From: Cereibacter azotoformans
Lineage (GTDB): Bacteria > Pseudomonadota > Alphaproteobacteria > Rhodobacterales > Rhodobacteraceae
Assembly: GCA_017599285.1 (NCBI GenBank)
Contig: JAGFXX010000001.1
Span: 2,818,501-2,882,500 of the forward strand
Direction of reading: 5' to 3'
DNA length: 64,000 nt
Shown one piece after another: positions 28,431 through 37,304 of the stretch. Under the pieces are notes generated by a model. The model was not told where the DNA came from. It saw nothing but the letters and a program-made list of their open reading frames with translations, and did no database searches. Numbering within the stretch: position 1 is the stretch's first letter; the number at the start of each line of letters is the position of its first letter. A program made the position numbers and the translations under genes.

Positions 28431-29632
28431 GCGAGCAGCGACTTGAGCGCCGTGGAGGGATTGGCCACCGTGTCGGGTGCCGGGCTCCGTCCGGCCTCGA
28501 TCAGGCGCTTGCCGACCATGTAGGCGCGGGGATCGTTCACCGCATCCACGGCCAGAAGCTCCGGCCCGCGGTAATACCAGAAGGAGACCGAGTCGCCCTC
28601 GGGCCCTCGCGTCACCACCCGGTCGTATCCGAGATTGAGGCCCGCGATCTGGAGCTTGGTGTCGAACTGGTCCGACCAGAACCAGGGCATCGGCCGGTAG
28701 GGCCGGTTGGCCCCCAGCAAGTTGGCCGCCACCGCTTCGGCCTGATCAATGGCGTTCTGAACCGATTCGAGACGCAACCGGCCGCCTTTCCAGGGAAAGG
28801 AGGCGCAGTCGCCCGCCGACCAGATCGCCGGGTCCGAGGTGCGCCCCATCTCATCCACCGCGATCCCGTTGTCGAGCGCGACGCCCGCAGCCTCGGCCAG
28901 CTCCGTGGCGGGGCGGATGCCCACGCCCGCGATCACGAAATCGGCCGGAAGCTCGGTTCCGTCGGCCAGCCGGGCCCCCGTCACCCGCGTTTCGCCGATC
29001 AGGCGGTCCAGGGCCACGCCCTCGCGGATGCGGACGCCGCGCGAGGTGTGCAGCGCGCGGAACCAGTCGGCCGTCTCGGGGGCGGCCACGCGCTGCAGGA
29101 TGCGCGGCGCCATCTCGACCACGGTCACGTCGAGCCCCAGTTTGGCCCCCACCGCCGCGGCCTCCAGCCCGACATAGCCGCCCCCGATCACCACGAGCCG
29201 CCGCCCCGGCTGGAACTCGGGCCGCATCGCATCGACATCGGCAAGCGTGCGGACGGTGAACACGCCGTCCAGCCCGCCGCCGGCGGCCTCGGGCAGGCGG
29301 CGGGCGATGGACCCCGTCGTCAGGACAAGCTGGCCGTAGGGCATATGCTCGCCGCCCACGGTGACGGTGCGGGCGGTCCGGTCGATGGCGGTGACGGGCG
29401 CCCCCAGACGCAGTTCGATCCCGGCCTCGGCGTAGAAGGCCCGGTTGCGCAGCCAGAGCCGCTCTTCCTCCATCGTGCCAAGCAGGTAGGCCTTGGACAG
29501 CGGCGGGCGCTGGTAGGGCGGGCTCGGCTCCTCGCCCAGAAGCGTGATGCTCCCCTCGAACTTCAGCGCGCGCAGCTTGGCCACCAGCGCCGCTCCCGCC
29601 TGTCCCGCTCCGACCACCACGATGTCCGGCAT
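28427..29632 (-). CDS. FAD-dependent ferredoxin reductase-type oxidoreductase
   Basis: 401-aa flavoprotein of the putidaredoxin/rubredoxin reductase type: FAD motif VVVGAGQAGAALVAKL, NAD(P)H motif VVIGGGYVGLEAAAV, and the second FAD motif WSAGDCASF. A reductase C-terminal domain begins near QFDTKLQIAGL. It would pass electrons from NAD(P)H to a ferredoxin, but no ferredoxin or P450 gene is adjacent. First gene of the operon with rsmD and the HAD gene; the grouping has no obvious common pathway. Confidence 0.88.
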   Translation of the reverse strand: MPDIVVVGAGQAGAALVAKLRALKFEGSITLLGEEPSPPYQRPPLSKAYLLGTMEEERLWLRNRAFYAEAGIELRLGAPVTAIDRTARTVTVGGEHMPYGQLVLTTGSIARRLPEAAGGGLDGVFTVRTLADVDAMRPEFQPGRRLVVIGGGYVGLEAAAVGAKLGLDVTVVEMAPRILQRVAAPETADWFRALHTSRGVRIREGVALDRLIGETRVTGARLADGTELPADFVIAGVGIRPATELAEAAGVALDNGIAVDEMGRTSDPAIWSAGDCASFPWKGGRLRLESVQNAIDQAEAVAANLLGANRPYRPMPWFWSDQFDTKLQIAGLNLGYDRVVTRGPEGDSVSFWYYRGPELLAVDAVNDPRAYMVGKRLIEAGRSPAPDTVANPSTALKSLLA

Positions 29633-29732
29633 GACCCCTCACTCCTTCACCCTGCGACAAATCGACTGGCCGGGCGTCCGGCGCGACCCTATAACTCGCG
29701 GCATCGGGAACGCAACGAGATGGGGACAAGAG

Positions 29733-30221
29733 ATGGTGATTTCGGTGGGAGACCGGCTGCCCGAGGCGGCGCTGGTGCGGATCGGGGCCGAGGGGCCGGA
29801 GCAGGTGCAACTGTCCGAACGGCTCAAGGGCCGGAGCGTGGTGATCTTCGCCGTGCCGGGTGCCTACACGCCCACCTGCCATTCGGCGCATGTGCCCTCG
29901 TTCATCCGCACGAAGGAGCAGTTCGCCGACAAGGGTGTCGAGGAGATCCTCTGCATCTCGGTCAATGATCCGTTCGTGATGAAGGCTTGGGGCGAATCCA
30001 CCGGCGCGTCCGAAGCCGGCATCACCATGCTGTCGGATGCGGATGGCGCCTTCACCAAGGCGCTTGGACTTTCCTTCGACGCGCCGCCTGTGGGGCTGAT
30101 CGGCCGCTCGAAACGCTACGCGCTCCACGCCCGCGACGGGGTGGTCACGGTGCTCCATCTCGAGGAGAGCCCCGGCGTCTGCGAAAGCTCGGGCGGCGAG
30201 GCCCTGCTGGCGGCGATCTGA
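29733..30221 (+). CDS. Peroxiredoxin (Prx5 type)
   Basis: 162-aa thiol peroxidase with peroxidatic Cys49 in PGAYTPTCHSAHVPSF, typical of the Prx5/hybrid group that reduces H2O2 and alkyl hydroperoxides using glutaredoxin or glutathione. A second cysteine lies in ILCISVND (~75) and a third in GVCESSG near the C-terminus. The ATG at 29733 follows GGGGACAAGAG. It starts 101 nt from the divergent reductase gene. Two strong hairpins follow. Confidence 0.92.
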   Translation: MVISVGDRLPEAALVRIGAEGPEQVQLSERLKGRSVVIFAVPGAYTPTCHSAHVPSFIRTKEQFADKGVEEILCISVNDPFVMKAWGESTGASEAGITMLSDADGAFTKALGLSFDAPPVGLIGRSKRYALHARDGVVTVLHLEESPGVCESSGGEALLAAI

Positions 30222-30228
30222 TCGGGGC

Positions 30229-30267
30229 CGCGGCGTGACGGTCCCGCGGGCAGGCCGTCACGCCGCG
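30229..30267. terminator. Perfect 13-bp hairpin between convergent genes
   Basis: CGCGGCGTGACGG (30229-30241) and its exact complement (30255-30267) flank a 13-nt loop. It starts 8 nt past the peroxiredoxin stop. No T-run follows, so intrinsic termination is uncertain; it may block 3' exonucleases. A second hairpin with the same GTGACG core lies 19 nt on. Confidence 0.6.
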
Positions 30268-30285
30268 AACGCGCTTGGGTCGCGC

Positions 30286-30315
30286 GCCGTGTGACGGTGG
30301 GCATCGTCACACGGC
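30286..30315. terminator. Second hairpin between peroxiredoxin and ecm
   Basis: GCCGTGTGACG (30286-30296), an 8-nt loop and CGTCACACGGC (30305-30315) form a perfect 11-bp stem. It shares the GTGACG/CGTCAC core with the preceding hairpin. Both could act on either strand because the flanking genes converge. Confidence 0.6.
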
Positions 30316-30385
30316 TGCGCCGATGACCTGCCGGCGGCCCTTCGGGCCTGCTGGCGAAGCGCGTTGTTCCGGTGCGGCGGAGGGC

Positions 30386-32344
30386 TTACTCCGCCGCGAG
30401 GGCCGTCCGGTCCACGAGGCCCACGATGTCCATCATGATCCGGTTCAGCTCGAAATCCTTGGGCGTATAGACGGCGGCCACGCCCATCGCGCGAAGCTGC
30501 TCGGCATCCTCTTCGGGGATGATGCCGCCCACGATCAGCGGAACGTCGAGCGAGACGCGGCGCATCTCGGCCAGCACCTCCGTCACCAGCGGCATGTGCG
30601 AGCCCGAGAGGATCGACAGGCCGATCACATGCGCCTGATCCTCGACGGCCTTGGCGACGATCTCGCCGGGCGTGAGGCGGATGCCGTCATAGGTGATGTC
30701 CATTCCGCAATCCCGCGCGCGGGCGGCGATCTGCTCGGCGCCGTTGGAATGGCCGTCGAGCCCCGGCTTGCCGACGACGAACTTCAGCGGCCGGCCGAGG
30801 CGCGCCGAGACCGCCTGCACCGCCTCGCGGATCGGGTCGAGGCCGTCGGTCCGGTTCGAGGGCGCGCGCGAGACGCCGGTGGGGCCGCGGAACTCGCCGA
30901 AGGCGCGGCGCAGTTCGGCCGCCCATTCGCCGGTGGTGGCGCCCGCCTTGGCGGCGGCGATCGAGGCGGGCATCACATTCTCGCCCGAGGTGGCGGCGCG
31001 GCGCAGTTCGGCCAGCGCGGCGGTCACGGCGGCCTCGTCGCGCGCGGCGCGCCAGGCCTTCAGCCGCTCGACCTGATCGCGCTCGGCTTCCGGGTCGGCC
31101 ACCATGATCGCGCCATCGCCCGTGGTGAGCGGCGAGGGCGCGCCACTGGTCCAGCGGTTCACGCCCACCACCACCGTTTCGCCCGATTCGACGCGGGCGA
31201 TGCGCTCGGCGTTCGATTCGACGAGGCGCGCCTTCATGTAGTCGATCGCCTCGATCGCGCCGCCCATCGCGTCGATATGGGCCAGCTCTTCCCGCGCGCC
31301 GGCCTTCAGCGCCTCGACCTTGCGCTCGACCGCGGGGTTGCCGTCGAACAGATCCTCATATTCCAGCAGGTCCGATTCGTAGGCGAGGATCTGCTGCATC
31401 CGAAGCGACCATTGCTGGTCCCAGGGCCGCGGCAGCCCCAGCGCCTCGTTCCAGGCGGGCAACTGCACCGCGCGGGCGCGGGCCTTCTTCGAGAGCGTCA
31501 CCGCCAGCATCTCGATCAGGATGCGATAGACGTTGTTCTCCGGCTGCTGCTCGGTCAGGCCGAGCGAGTTCACCTGCACGCCATAGCGGAAGCGGCGGTA
31601 TTTCTCCTCCTCGATGCCATAGCGGTCGCGGCAGATCTCGTCCCAGAGATCGACGAAGGCGCGCATCTTGCACATCTCGGTGACGAAGCGGATGCCGGCG
31701 TTCACGAAGAACGAGATCCGGCCCACCATCGCCGGGAAATGCTCGGCCGGAACCTTCGTGCGCAGGTCGTCGAGCACCGCGATGCCGGTGGCCAGCGCGA
31801 AGGCCAGCTCCTGCTCGGGCGTGGCCCCGGCCTCCTGCAGGTGGTAGGAGCAGACGTTCATCGGGTTCCACTTGGGCAGGTGCACCCGCGTGTAGGCCGC
31901 CACGTCGGTGATCATGCGCAGCGAGGGCTTGGGCGGGCAGATGTAGGTGCCGCGGCTGAGATACTCCTTCATCAGGTCGTTCTGCACCGTGCCCTGCAGC
32001 TTCGAGACATCCGCCCCCTGCTCCTCGGCCACCGCGATGTAGAGCGCGAGCAGCCACGGCGCCGTGGCGTTGATCGTCATCGAGGTGTTCATCTGCTCGA
32101 GCGGGATCTGGTCGAACAGCGTCCGCATGTCGCCCAGGTGGCAGATCGGAACGCCCACCTTGCCCACCTCGCCGCGCGCAAGCTCGTGGTCGCTGTCATA
32201 GCCGGTCTGGGTCGGCAGGTCGAAGGCGACCGACAGACCCGTCTGCCCCTTGGCAAGGTTGGTGCGGTAGAGTGCGTTCGAGGCCCTTGCCGTGGAATGG
32301 CCGGCGTAGGTCCGGAACAGCCAGGGGCTATCCTTCTGGGTCAT
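30386..32344 (-). CDS. ecm: Ethylmalonyl-CoA mutase
   Basis: Coenzyme B12-dependent mutase converting (2R)-ethylmalonyl-CoA to (2S)-methylsuccinyl-CoA in the ethylmalonyl-CoA pathway. The 652 residues combine a substrate-binding TIM barrel (SVAFDLPTQTGYDSDHELA near 40) with a C-terminal B12 domain carrying DxHxxG as Asp530, His532 and Gly535 (GLDGHSNG). Methylmalonyl-CoA mutase is the close alternative; the MeaA-like single-polypeptide length, sequence style and divergent placement next to ccr favour ethylmalonyl-CoA mutase. A second mutase gene would be needed elsewhere for methylmalonyl-CoA. Confidence 0.93.
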   Translation of the reverse strand: MTQKDSPWLFRTYAGHSTARASNALYRTNLAKGQTGLSVAFDLPTQTGYDSDHELARGEVGKVGVPICHLGDMRTLFDQIPLEQMNTSMTINATAPWLLALYIAVAEEQGADVSKLQGTVQNDLMKEYLSRGTYICPPKPSLRMITDVAAYTRVHLPKWNPMNVCSYHLQEAGATPEQELAFALATGIAVLDDLRTKVPAEHFPAMVGRISFFVNAGIRFVTEMCKMRAFVDLWDEICRDRYGIEEEKYRRFRYGVQVNSLGLTEQQPENNVYRILIEMLAVTLSKKARARAVQLPAWNEALGLPRPWDQQWSLRMQQILAYESDLLEYEDLFDGNPAVERKVEALKAGAREELAHIDAMGGAIEAIDYMKARLVESNAERIARVESGETVVVGVNRWTSGAPSPLTTGDGAIMVADPEAERDQVERLKAWRAARDEAAVTAALAELRRAATSGENVMPASIAAAKAGATTGEWAAELRRAFGEFRGPTGVSRAPSNRTDGLDPIREAVQAVSARLGRPLKFVVGKPGLDGHSNGAEQIAARARDCGMDITYDGIRLTPGEIVAKAVEDQAHVIGLSILSGSHMPLVTEVLAEMRRVSLDVPLIVGGIIPEEDAEQLRAMGVAAVYTPKDFELNRIMMDIVGLVDRTALAAE

Positions 32345-32692
32345 GGCGAGAAACCTCCACTCTGGCGGGCAAGGAAGTTGCGGTTGGATGTGGATACGCG
32401 AAACATAATGTCCCTGTCAATTCGCCGCAACGCGGCGAGGTTCCGCAATCGCGCATCGGAAAATCCTGTCCGCCGGTTCGATCGACCGGACCTTTGTCGG
32501 GCAGGCAGGTGATCAGCCGTTGACAAACCGATGGGGCGGACGACGGCAAGTTACGCTGCGTCGCAGCAGACAGAATATTACAAAAATGGTACTTCTGACT
32601 ATTGCAATCTTGCTGAGCCGGTCGTATTTCAGTCCATCAATGCCGCCGATTCTGCGTTGCGGCACTTCCCTCAGGCCCCAGAGGAGGCAAGC
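32345..32692. other. Divergent ecm-ccr control region
   Basis: 348 nt without a gene. Besides the ecm promoter candidate it holds CGCCGC-AAC-GCGGCG (32423-32437), CCGGT-TCGATCG-ACCGG (32473-32489), a TTGACA at 32520-32525 that lacks a good -10 at 17 nt, and the palindrome ATTGCAAT at 32601-32608. These are possible sites for acetate or propionate pathway regulators; the TTGCAA core resembles RamB/PccR-type half sites, which is inference. The ccr ribosome binding site GAGGAGGCAAGC ends the region. Confidence 0.5.
32391..32420 (-). promoter_or_regulatory. Candidate promoter for ecm
   Basis: On the minus strand, TTGACA (32420-32415) and TATCCA (32396-32391) have an 18-nt spacer. The predicted start near 32385 leaves a ~40-nt leader before the ecm ATG at 32344. 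Confidence 0.5.
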
Positions 32693-33985
32693 ATGGCCCT
32701 CGACGTTCAGAGCGACATCGTCGCCTACGACGCTCCCAAGAAGGACCTTTACGAGATCGGCGAAATGCCTCCGATGGGTCATGTGCCGAAGCAGATGTAT
32801 GCCTGGGCCATCCGCCGCGAACGCCACGGCGAGCCGGACAAGGCCATGCAGATCGAGGTGGTCGAGACGCCCGCCATCGACAGCCACGAGGTCCTTGTCC
32901 TCGTGATGGCCGCGGGCGTGAACTACAACGGCATCTGGGCCGGCCTCGGCGTGCCGATTTCGCCCTTCGACGGCCACAAGGCGCCCTATCACATCGCGGG
33001 CTCCGACGCTTCGGGGATCGTCTGGGCCGTGGGCGACAAGGTCAAGCGCTGGAAGGTCGGCGACGAGGTCGTGATCCACTGCAACCAGGACGACGGCGAC
33101 GACGAGGAGTGCAACGGCGGCGACCCGATGTATTCGCCGAGCCAGCGGATCTGGGGCTACGAGACACCCGACGGCAGCTTCGCCCAGTTCACCCGCGTGC
33201 AGGCCCAGCAGCTGATGCGCCGCCCCAAGCACCTGACCTGGGAAGAGGGCGCCTGCTACACGCTGACGCTCGCCACCGCCTACCGGATGCTGTTCGGCCA
33301 CAAGCCGCACGACCTGAAGCCGGGGCAGAACGTGCTGGTCTGGGGCGCCTCGGGCGGGCTCGGCTCCTACGCGATCCAGCTGATCAACACCGCGGGCGCG
33401 AACGCGATCGGCGTGATCTCGGAAGAGGACAAGCGCGATTTCGTCATGGGCCTCGGCGCCAAGGGTGTGATCAACCGCAAGGACTTCAAGTGCTGGGGGC
33501 AGCTGCCCAAGGTCAACTCACCCGAATACAACGAGTGGCTGAAGGAAGCGCGCAAGTTCGGCAAGGCGATCTGGGACATCACCGGCAAGGGCGTGAACGT
33601 CGACATGGTGTTCGAGCATCCGGGCGAGGCGACCTTCCCGGTCTCGTCGCTGGTGGTGAAGAAGGGCGGCATGGTGGTGATCTGCGCCGGCACCACCGGC
33701 TTCAATTGCACCTTCGACGTCCGCTACATGTGGATGCACCAGAAGCGCCTGCAGGGCAGCCACTTCGCCAACCTCAAGCAGGCGTCCGCGGCCAACCAGC
33801 TGATGATCGAGCGCCGGCTTGACCCCTGCATGTCCGAGGTCTTCCCCTGGGACGAGATCCCGGCCGCGCACATGAAGATGTACCGGAACCAGCACAAGCC
33901 CGGAAACATGGCCGTGCTGGTGCAGTCGCCGCGCACCGGCCTGCGCACCTTCGCCGACGTGCTGGAGGCAGGCCGCAAGGGCTGA
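32693..33985 (+). CDS. ccr: Crotonyl-CoA carboxylase/reductase
   Basis: NADPH-dependent medium-chain dehydrogenase family enzyme that reductively carboxylates crotonyl-CoA to (2S)-ethylmalonyl-CoA, the key step of acetate assimilation without a glyoxylate shunt. The 430 aa equal the usual length. Visible features are the N-terminal QMYAWAIRRERHGEPDKAMQ, the acidic loop CNQDDGDDEECNGGDPMYSP, and the NADPH site WGASGGLGSYAIQLI. The ATG at 32693 follows GAGGAGGCAAGC. Divergent from ecm, whose product acts two steps later after epimerisation. Confidence 0.97.
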   Translation: MALDVQSDIVAYDAPKKDLYEIGEMPPMGHVPKQMYAWAIRRERHGEPDKAMQIEVVETPAIDSHEVLVLVMAAGVNYNGIWAGLGVPISPFDGHKAPYHIAGSDASGIVWAVGDKVKRWKVGDEVVIHCNQDDGDDEECNGGDPMYSPSQRIWGYETPDGSFAQFTRVQAQQLMRRPKHLTWEEGACYTLTLATAYRMLFGHKPHDLKPGQNVLVWGASGGLGSYAIQLINTAGANAIGVISEEDKRDFVMGLGAKGVINRKDFKCWGQLPKVNSPEYNEWLKEARKFGKAIWDITGKGVNVDMVFEHPGEATFPVSSLVVKKGGMVVICAGTTGFNCTFDVRYMWMHQKRLQGSHFANLKQASAANQLMIERRLDPCMSEVFPWDEIPAAHMKMYRNQHKPGNMAVLVQSPRTGLRTFADVLEAGRKG

Positions 33986-34007
33986 CCGCACGGAAGGCAG
34001 CTTACTG

Positions 34008-34037
34008 GCCGCCGCGGCACGGGTCGCGGCGGCTTTT
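34008..34037 (+). terminator. Rho-independent terminator after ccr
   Basis: GCCGCCGCG, an 8-nt loop, and CGCGGCGGC give a perfect 9-bp stem directly followed by TTTTGATT, starting 22 nt past the ccr stop. Confidence 0.85.
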
Positions 34038-34139
34038 GATTGCCTTGGAAGAAAAGCGCGGTTGACAGCGCGCGCCAGCCGCGCTCGCCTTGCGGTAGAA
34101 TGACCTGCTCCGAAGGGCGATTCCGGCGCCGATGCCGCA

Positions 34140-34313
34140 ATGACACATGACTGGATACTCGACGTGCTGAGCGACCTCCGCAGGTATGCCGAGCGGAACG
34201 CGCTTCCCGCGCTGGCGGCTGGCCTGGATGAGACGATCCGGCTGGCCCGGGCCGAGATCGGGGCGCCGCCGCCCGGTCCCGAACAGGACGAGCCGCCCTC
34301 GCGGCCCAACTGA
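34140..34313 (+). CDS. Small conserved-looking hypothetical protein (57 aa)
   Basis: A 57-codon ORF, MTHDWILDVLSDLRRYAERN at its start, with an amphipathic helical N-terminal half (ALPALAAGLDETIRLARAEI) and a Pro/Glu-rich tail. I recall similarly sized proteins opening MTHDWILDVL in other Rhodobacterales, so I judge it a real gene rather than chance. No strong ribosome binding site is visible (GGCGCCGATGCCGCA upstream). It lies between the ccr terminator and the helicase gene. Function unknown. Confidence 0.68.
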   Translation: MTHDWILDVLSDLRRYAERNALPALAAGLDETIRLARAEIGAPPPGPEQDEPPSRPN

Positions 34314-34359
34314 ACGCCGGCGCTGGTCTTGCCCCGCGCCTGCGGCTATGGTCGCGCCC

Positions 34360-35877
34360 ATGCTGGCCATTTCCTTTTCCGACGATCAGGCGGAAGCCTA
34401 CGACCGCGTGGCCGAACAGCTGCGCGGGATGGGCGTGGATCTCGCCAACGGAAGCCATTCGGCGCCGGTCGAGGGCAAGAGTTCGGTGCTCGCGGTGGTG
34501 GGCAAGGCCGGATCGGGCAAGACGATGCTGCTCGCCTCGCTGACGAAGGCGCTGACCGAGGCGGGGCTCGAGGTGGTCTCGGGCGACTGGGAGGGCCGCA
34601 AGCGCAAGGAACGGCGCACCCTCGCCATCCTTGCGCCCACGAACAAGGCGGCCAGCGTGCTGCGTCTGCGCGGCGTGCCGGCCACCACGATCCATCGCAT
34701 CCTCTATTCGCCGCTCTACGATCCGCAGTATGAGCGGATTGCCGAATGGCTGGCCGGAAACGGCAAGCGGCCCGAGGTCGAGGGCCTGTCCGAGACGGCA
34801 CTCGACCGGGCCAAGGCCTTCTACGAGCAGGTGGCCTCCATCCCCGGTGCGCTGGCGGCGGCGGGCCTGCGCGGCTCCGACTTCATCAAGGGCTGGAAAC
34901 GGCGGGACGAACCGCTCGACGTGGGCTTCGTGGATGAGGCCTCGATGCTGGACGAACGCCAGTTCGATGACCTGCGCGAGATCTTTCCGACGCTGGTCCT
35001 GTTCGGCGATCCGGCGCAGCTGGCGCCGGTGGGCCAGTCGGGCAAGATGGTCTTCGAGACACTGGGGGAGGCGCGGACGCTGTCGCTCTCGCGCATCCAT
35101 CGACAGGCCGAGGACAATCCGATCCTCGATCTCGCCCATGCGCTGGCCGACCCGGACCTGAGCTTCGAGCAGTTCGAGGCGATGGTCGAGCGGGCGGCCC
35201 GCCGGGACGACCGCGTGCAGGTGGCGCAGAGGGTCGATGCCGGTTTGATGGCGCGCTCTCCGGCGCTGGTCTGGCGCAACCAGACGCGGATCCGCCTCAT
35301 CACCGCCTTCCGCGCCGCCCATGGCGCGCCCGAGACCGAGCTTCTGCCGGGCGAGCCGCTGATCTGCGACGGGATCGAGTTGCCGCTGAAGCATCGCAAG
35401 AAGCGGATCGACCTCGAGGCGCGCGGGCTGATCAAGGGCGCGCAGGTGATCTATCTCGGCCCCGGCAACCGCGAGGGGTTCGCGAAGCTGCATGTGGTGG
35501 GCGCCGAGGATCCGCAGGTCTCGGCCGCCTCGATCATCAAGATCGAGAAGCCGGGCGAGGAAGAGCCCTTCATCCCCTCGGCCGCCCGGATGGGCGCGGC
35601 CTTCCTGCACGGATCGGCCGTCACGATCCACAAGGCGCAGGGCTCGCAATGGGAGGTGGTGCAGGTCTTCGCCCCCGATCTCTGGGCCGCCGCGCAGGCG
35701 GGCCGGACCGAGGCGGGCGTGCCGCTCTGGAAGCGGCTGGCCTACGTCGCCATCACCCGTGCCGAAAAGCGCCTGATCTGGGTGGTTCGCAACCGCCTCG
35801 CCCTGCCGCAGCGGCCGCTCTCGGTCGAGGATCTGCCGCGCACCGCCCCGCGGCTGAAGCTGCAGGCGGAGGAGTAG
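34360..35877 (+). CDS. RecD-like SF1 helicase / UvrD-type ATPase
   Basis: 505-aa superfamily-1B-like helicase: Walker A GKAGSGKT (48-55), Walker B VDEAS (Asp192, Glu193), motif III FGDPAQLAPVGQ, and the C-terminal UvrD_C_2 signature TIHKAQGSQWEVVQV followed by YVAITRAEKRL. It is a stand-alone protein without RecB or RecC neighbours and much shorter than RecD, so a repair or nuclease-linked role is inferred. An ATG 12 nt upstream is also in frame; neither has a clear ribosome binding site. Confidence 0.85.
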   Translation: MLAISFSDDQAEAYDRVAEQLRGMGVDLANGSHSAPVEGKSSVLAVVGKAGSGKTMLLASLTKALTEAGLEVVSGDWEGRKRKERRTLAILAPTNKAASVLRLRGVPATTIHRILYSPLYDPQYERIAEWLAGNGKRPEVEGLSETALDRAKAFYEQVASIPGALAAAGLRGSDFIKGWKRRDEPLDVGFVDEASMLDERQFDDLREIFPTLVLFGDPAQLAPVGQSGKMVFETLGEARTLSLSRIHRQAEDNPILDLAHALADPDLSFEQFEAMVERAARRDDRVQVAQRVDAGLMARSPALVWRNQTRIRLITAFRAAHGAPETELLPGEPLICDGIELPLKHRKKRIDLEARGLIKGAQVIYLGPGNREGFAKLHVVGAEDPQVSAASIIKIEKPGEEEPFIPSAARMGAAFLHGSAVTIHKAQGSQWEVVQVFAPDLWAAAQAGRTEAGVPLWKRLAYVAITRAEKRLIWVVRNRLALPQRPLSVEDLPRTAPRLKLQAEE

Positions 35878-35955
35878 GTCCCCTCCGTCCGGGCGGGCGT
35901 GACTTCGCCCTCGGCCAAGGCTAGAGTCGGGCCAAAAGTGCAAGGGAGCAAGCAC

Positions 35956-36192
35956 ATGCGCTGCGTCTTCGTCCAGTTCCGCTGCGTGCCCGGCAAGACC
36001 TACGAGGTCGCCGACGCGATCTACGACCGCGAGGTCGTTTCCGAGCTTTACTCGACATCGGGCGACTTCGACCTGATGGCCAAGGTCTATGTGCCCGACG
36101 ATCAGGATGTCGGCCGGTTCCTCTCGGAAAAGCTTTTCGACATTCCGGGAATCCAGCGCACGCTGACAACCATGACCTTCAAGGCCTTCTGA
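35956..36192 (+). CDS. Stand-alone Lrp/AsnC ligand-binding (RAM) domain protein
   Basis: 78 residues forming only the alpha/beta RAM domain of Lrp/AsnC regulators (MRCVFVQFRCVPGKTYEVAD, then YSTSGDFDLMAKVYVP). It lacks a DNA-binding domain, so it may sense an amino acid or modulate a full-length Lrp. The ATG at 35956 follows AAGGGAGCAAGCAC; an upstream in-frame ATG overlaps sequence unlike the family. It is convergent with pyrD. Confidence 0.87.
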   Translation: MRCVFVQFRCVPGKTYEVADAIYDREVVSELYSTSGDFDLMAKVYVPDDQDVGRFLSEKLFDIPGIQRTLTTMTFKAF

Positions 36193-36236
36193 GCAGAGGC
36201 CCTCGTAACGGCCGAAAAGATTTTTCTTTCCGACCG

Positions 36237-37304
36237 CTACCCGGACAGCCAGTCCGAGCGGCCGGTCCCGACGGCTTCGGAGACATTGCCGAACCCATCC
36301 TGCTCGAGAAGCCGGTCAAGGTCCCGGGCGATCCGGGCCGCCAGCCCCACGCCCTCATAGACCATGGCCGTATAGAGTTGCACGGCCGAGGCCCCGGCGC
36401 GGACCTTGGCATAGGCTTCTTCGGCGCTCGAGATCCCGCCCACGCCGATCAGCGGCAGGCGCCCTTCGGTCAGATGCGAGAGCCGGGCCAGCACCCGGGT
36501 CGAGCGTTGGAAGAGGGGTGCACCCGACAGGCCACCGGCCTCGCCGGCGTGCGCGCTCTGCAGCCCCTCGCGCGAGAGGGTGGTGTTGGTCGCCACGATC
36601 CCCGCGATGCCGGACTCCATGGCCACCTCGGCAATCTCCGCCAGATCGGCGTCCGACAGATCCGGCGCGATCTTGAGGAACACGGGCACCGAAAGAGAGA
36701 GCGTCGCCCGCACCTCCATAACGCCGGAAAGGAGGGCGGTCAGCGCTTGCCGTCCCTGAAGATCACGCAGCCGTTCGGTGTTGGGCGACGAGACATTGAC
36801 CGTCGCGAAATCCACATGCGGACCGCAGGCCGCCAGCACCGCGCCGAAATCGGCGGCACGGTCGGTGCTGTCCTTGTTGGCGCCCAGGTTCAGCCCCACC
36901 GGAACCGGCCCCCGAGGCCGCATGGCCAGCCGGGCGCAGATCGTGGCCGCGCCGTCGTTGTTGAAGCCGAATCGGTTGATCGCGGCGCGGTCCTCGGTCA
37001 GCCGGAACAACCGGGGCTGCGGATTGCCCGGCTGCGGCCGGGGCGTCGCCGCGCCCACCTCGATGAACCCGAAGCCGGCGCGCATCAGCGCGGGCAGCGC
37101 CACCGCATTCTTGTCGTAGCCGGCGGCCAGCCCCACCGGGTTGGGAAGCAAAAGGCCCGCGACCGAGGTGGCCAGCCGAGGAGACGTCACCGGCCCCGGC
37201 AGCGGCACAAGGCCCGAGCACAGGGCGGACAGGGAAAGGCCATGGGCCTTCTCCGGGTCCATCCGGTGAAGGGCCGTCAGCGCCGCGCGTTCCAGGATGT
37301 TCAC
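36237..37304 (-). CDS. pyrD: Dihydroorotate dehydrogenase (quinone), class 2
   Basis: Membrane-associated FMN enzyme of pyrimidine synthesis that passes electrons to ubiquinone. The 355 residues have a class-2 N-terminal helix ([20 protein letters not shown]), substrate/FMN motifs [18 protein letters not shown] and GFNNDGA, the serine-containing NVSSPNT, and VGGISS near the C-terminus. The start is a GTG overlapping the DUF952 stop (GTGA). Confidence 0.95.
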   Translation of the reverse strand: MNILERAALTALHRMDPEKAHGLSLSALCSGLVPLPGPVTSPRLATSVAGLLLPNPVGLAAGYDKNAVALPALMRAGFGFIEVGAATPRPQPGNPQPRLFRLTEDRAAINRFGFNNDGAATICARLAMRPRGPVPVGLNLGANKDSTDRAADFGAVLAACGPHVDFATVNVSSPNTERLRDLQGRQALTALLSGVMEVRATLSLSVPVFLKIAPDLSDADLAEIAEVAMESGIAGIVATNTTLSREGLQSAHAGEAGGLSGAPLFQRSTRVLARLSHLTEGRLPLIGVGGISSAEEAYAKVRAGASAVQLYTAMVYEGVGLAARIARDLDRLLEQDGFGNVSEAVGTGRSDWLSG

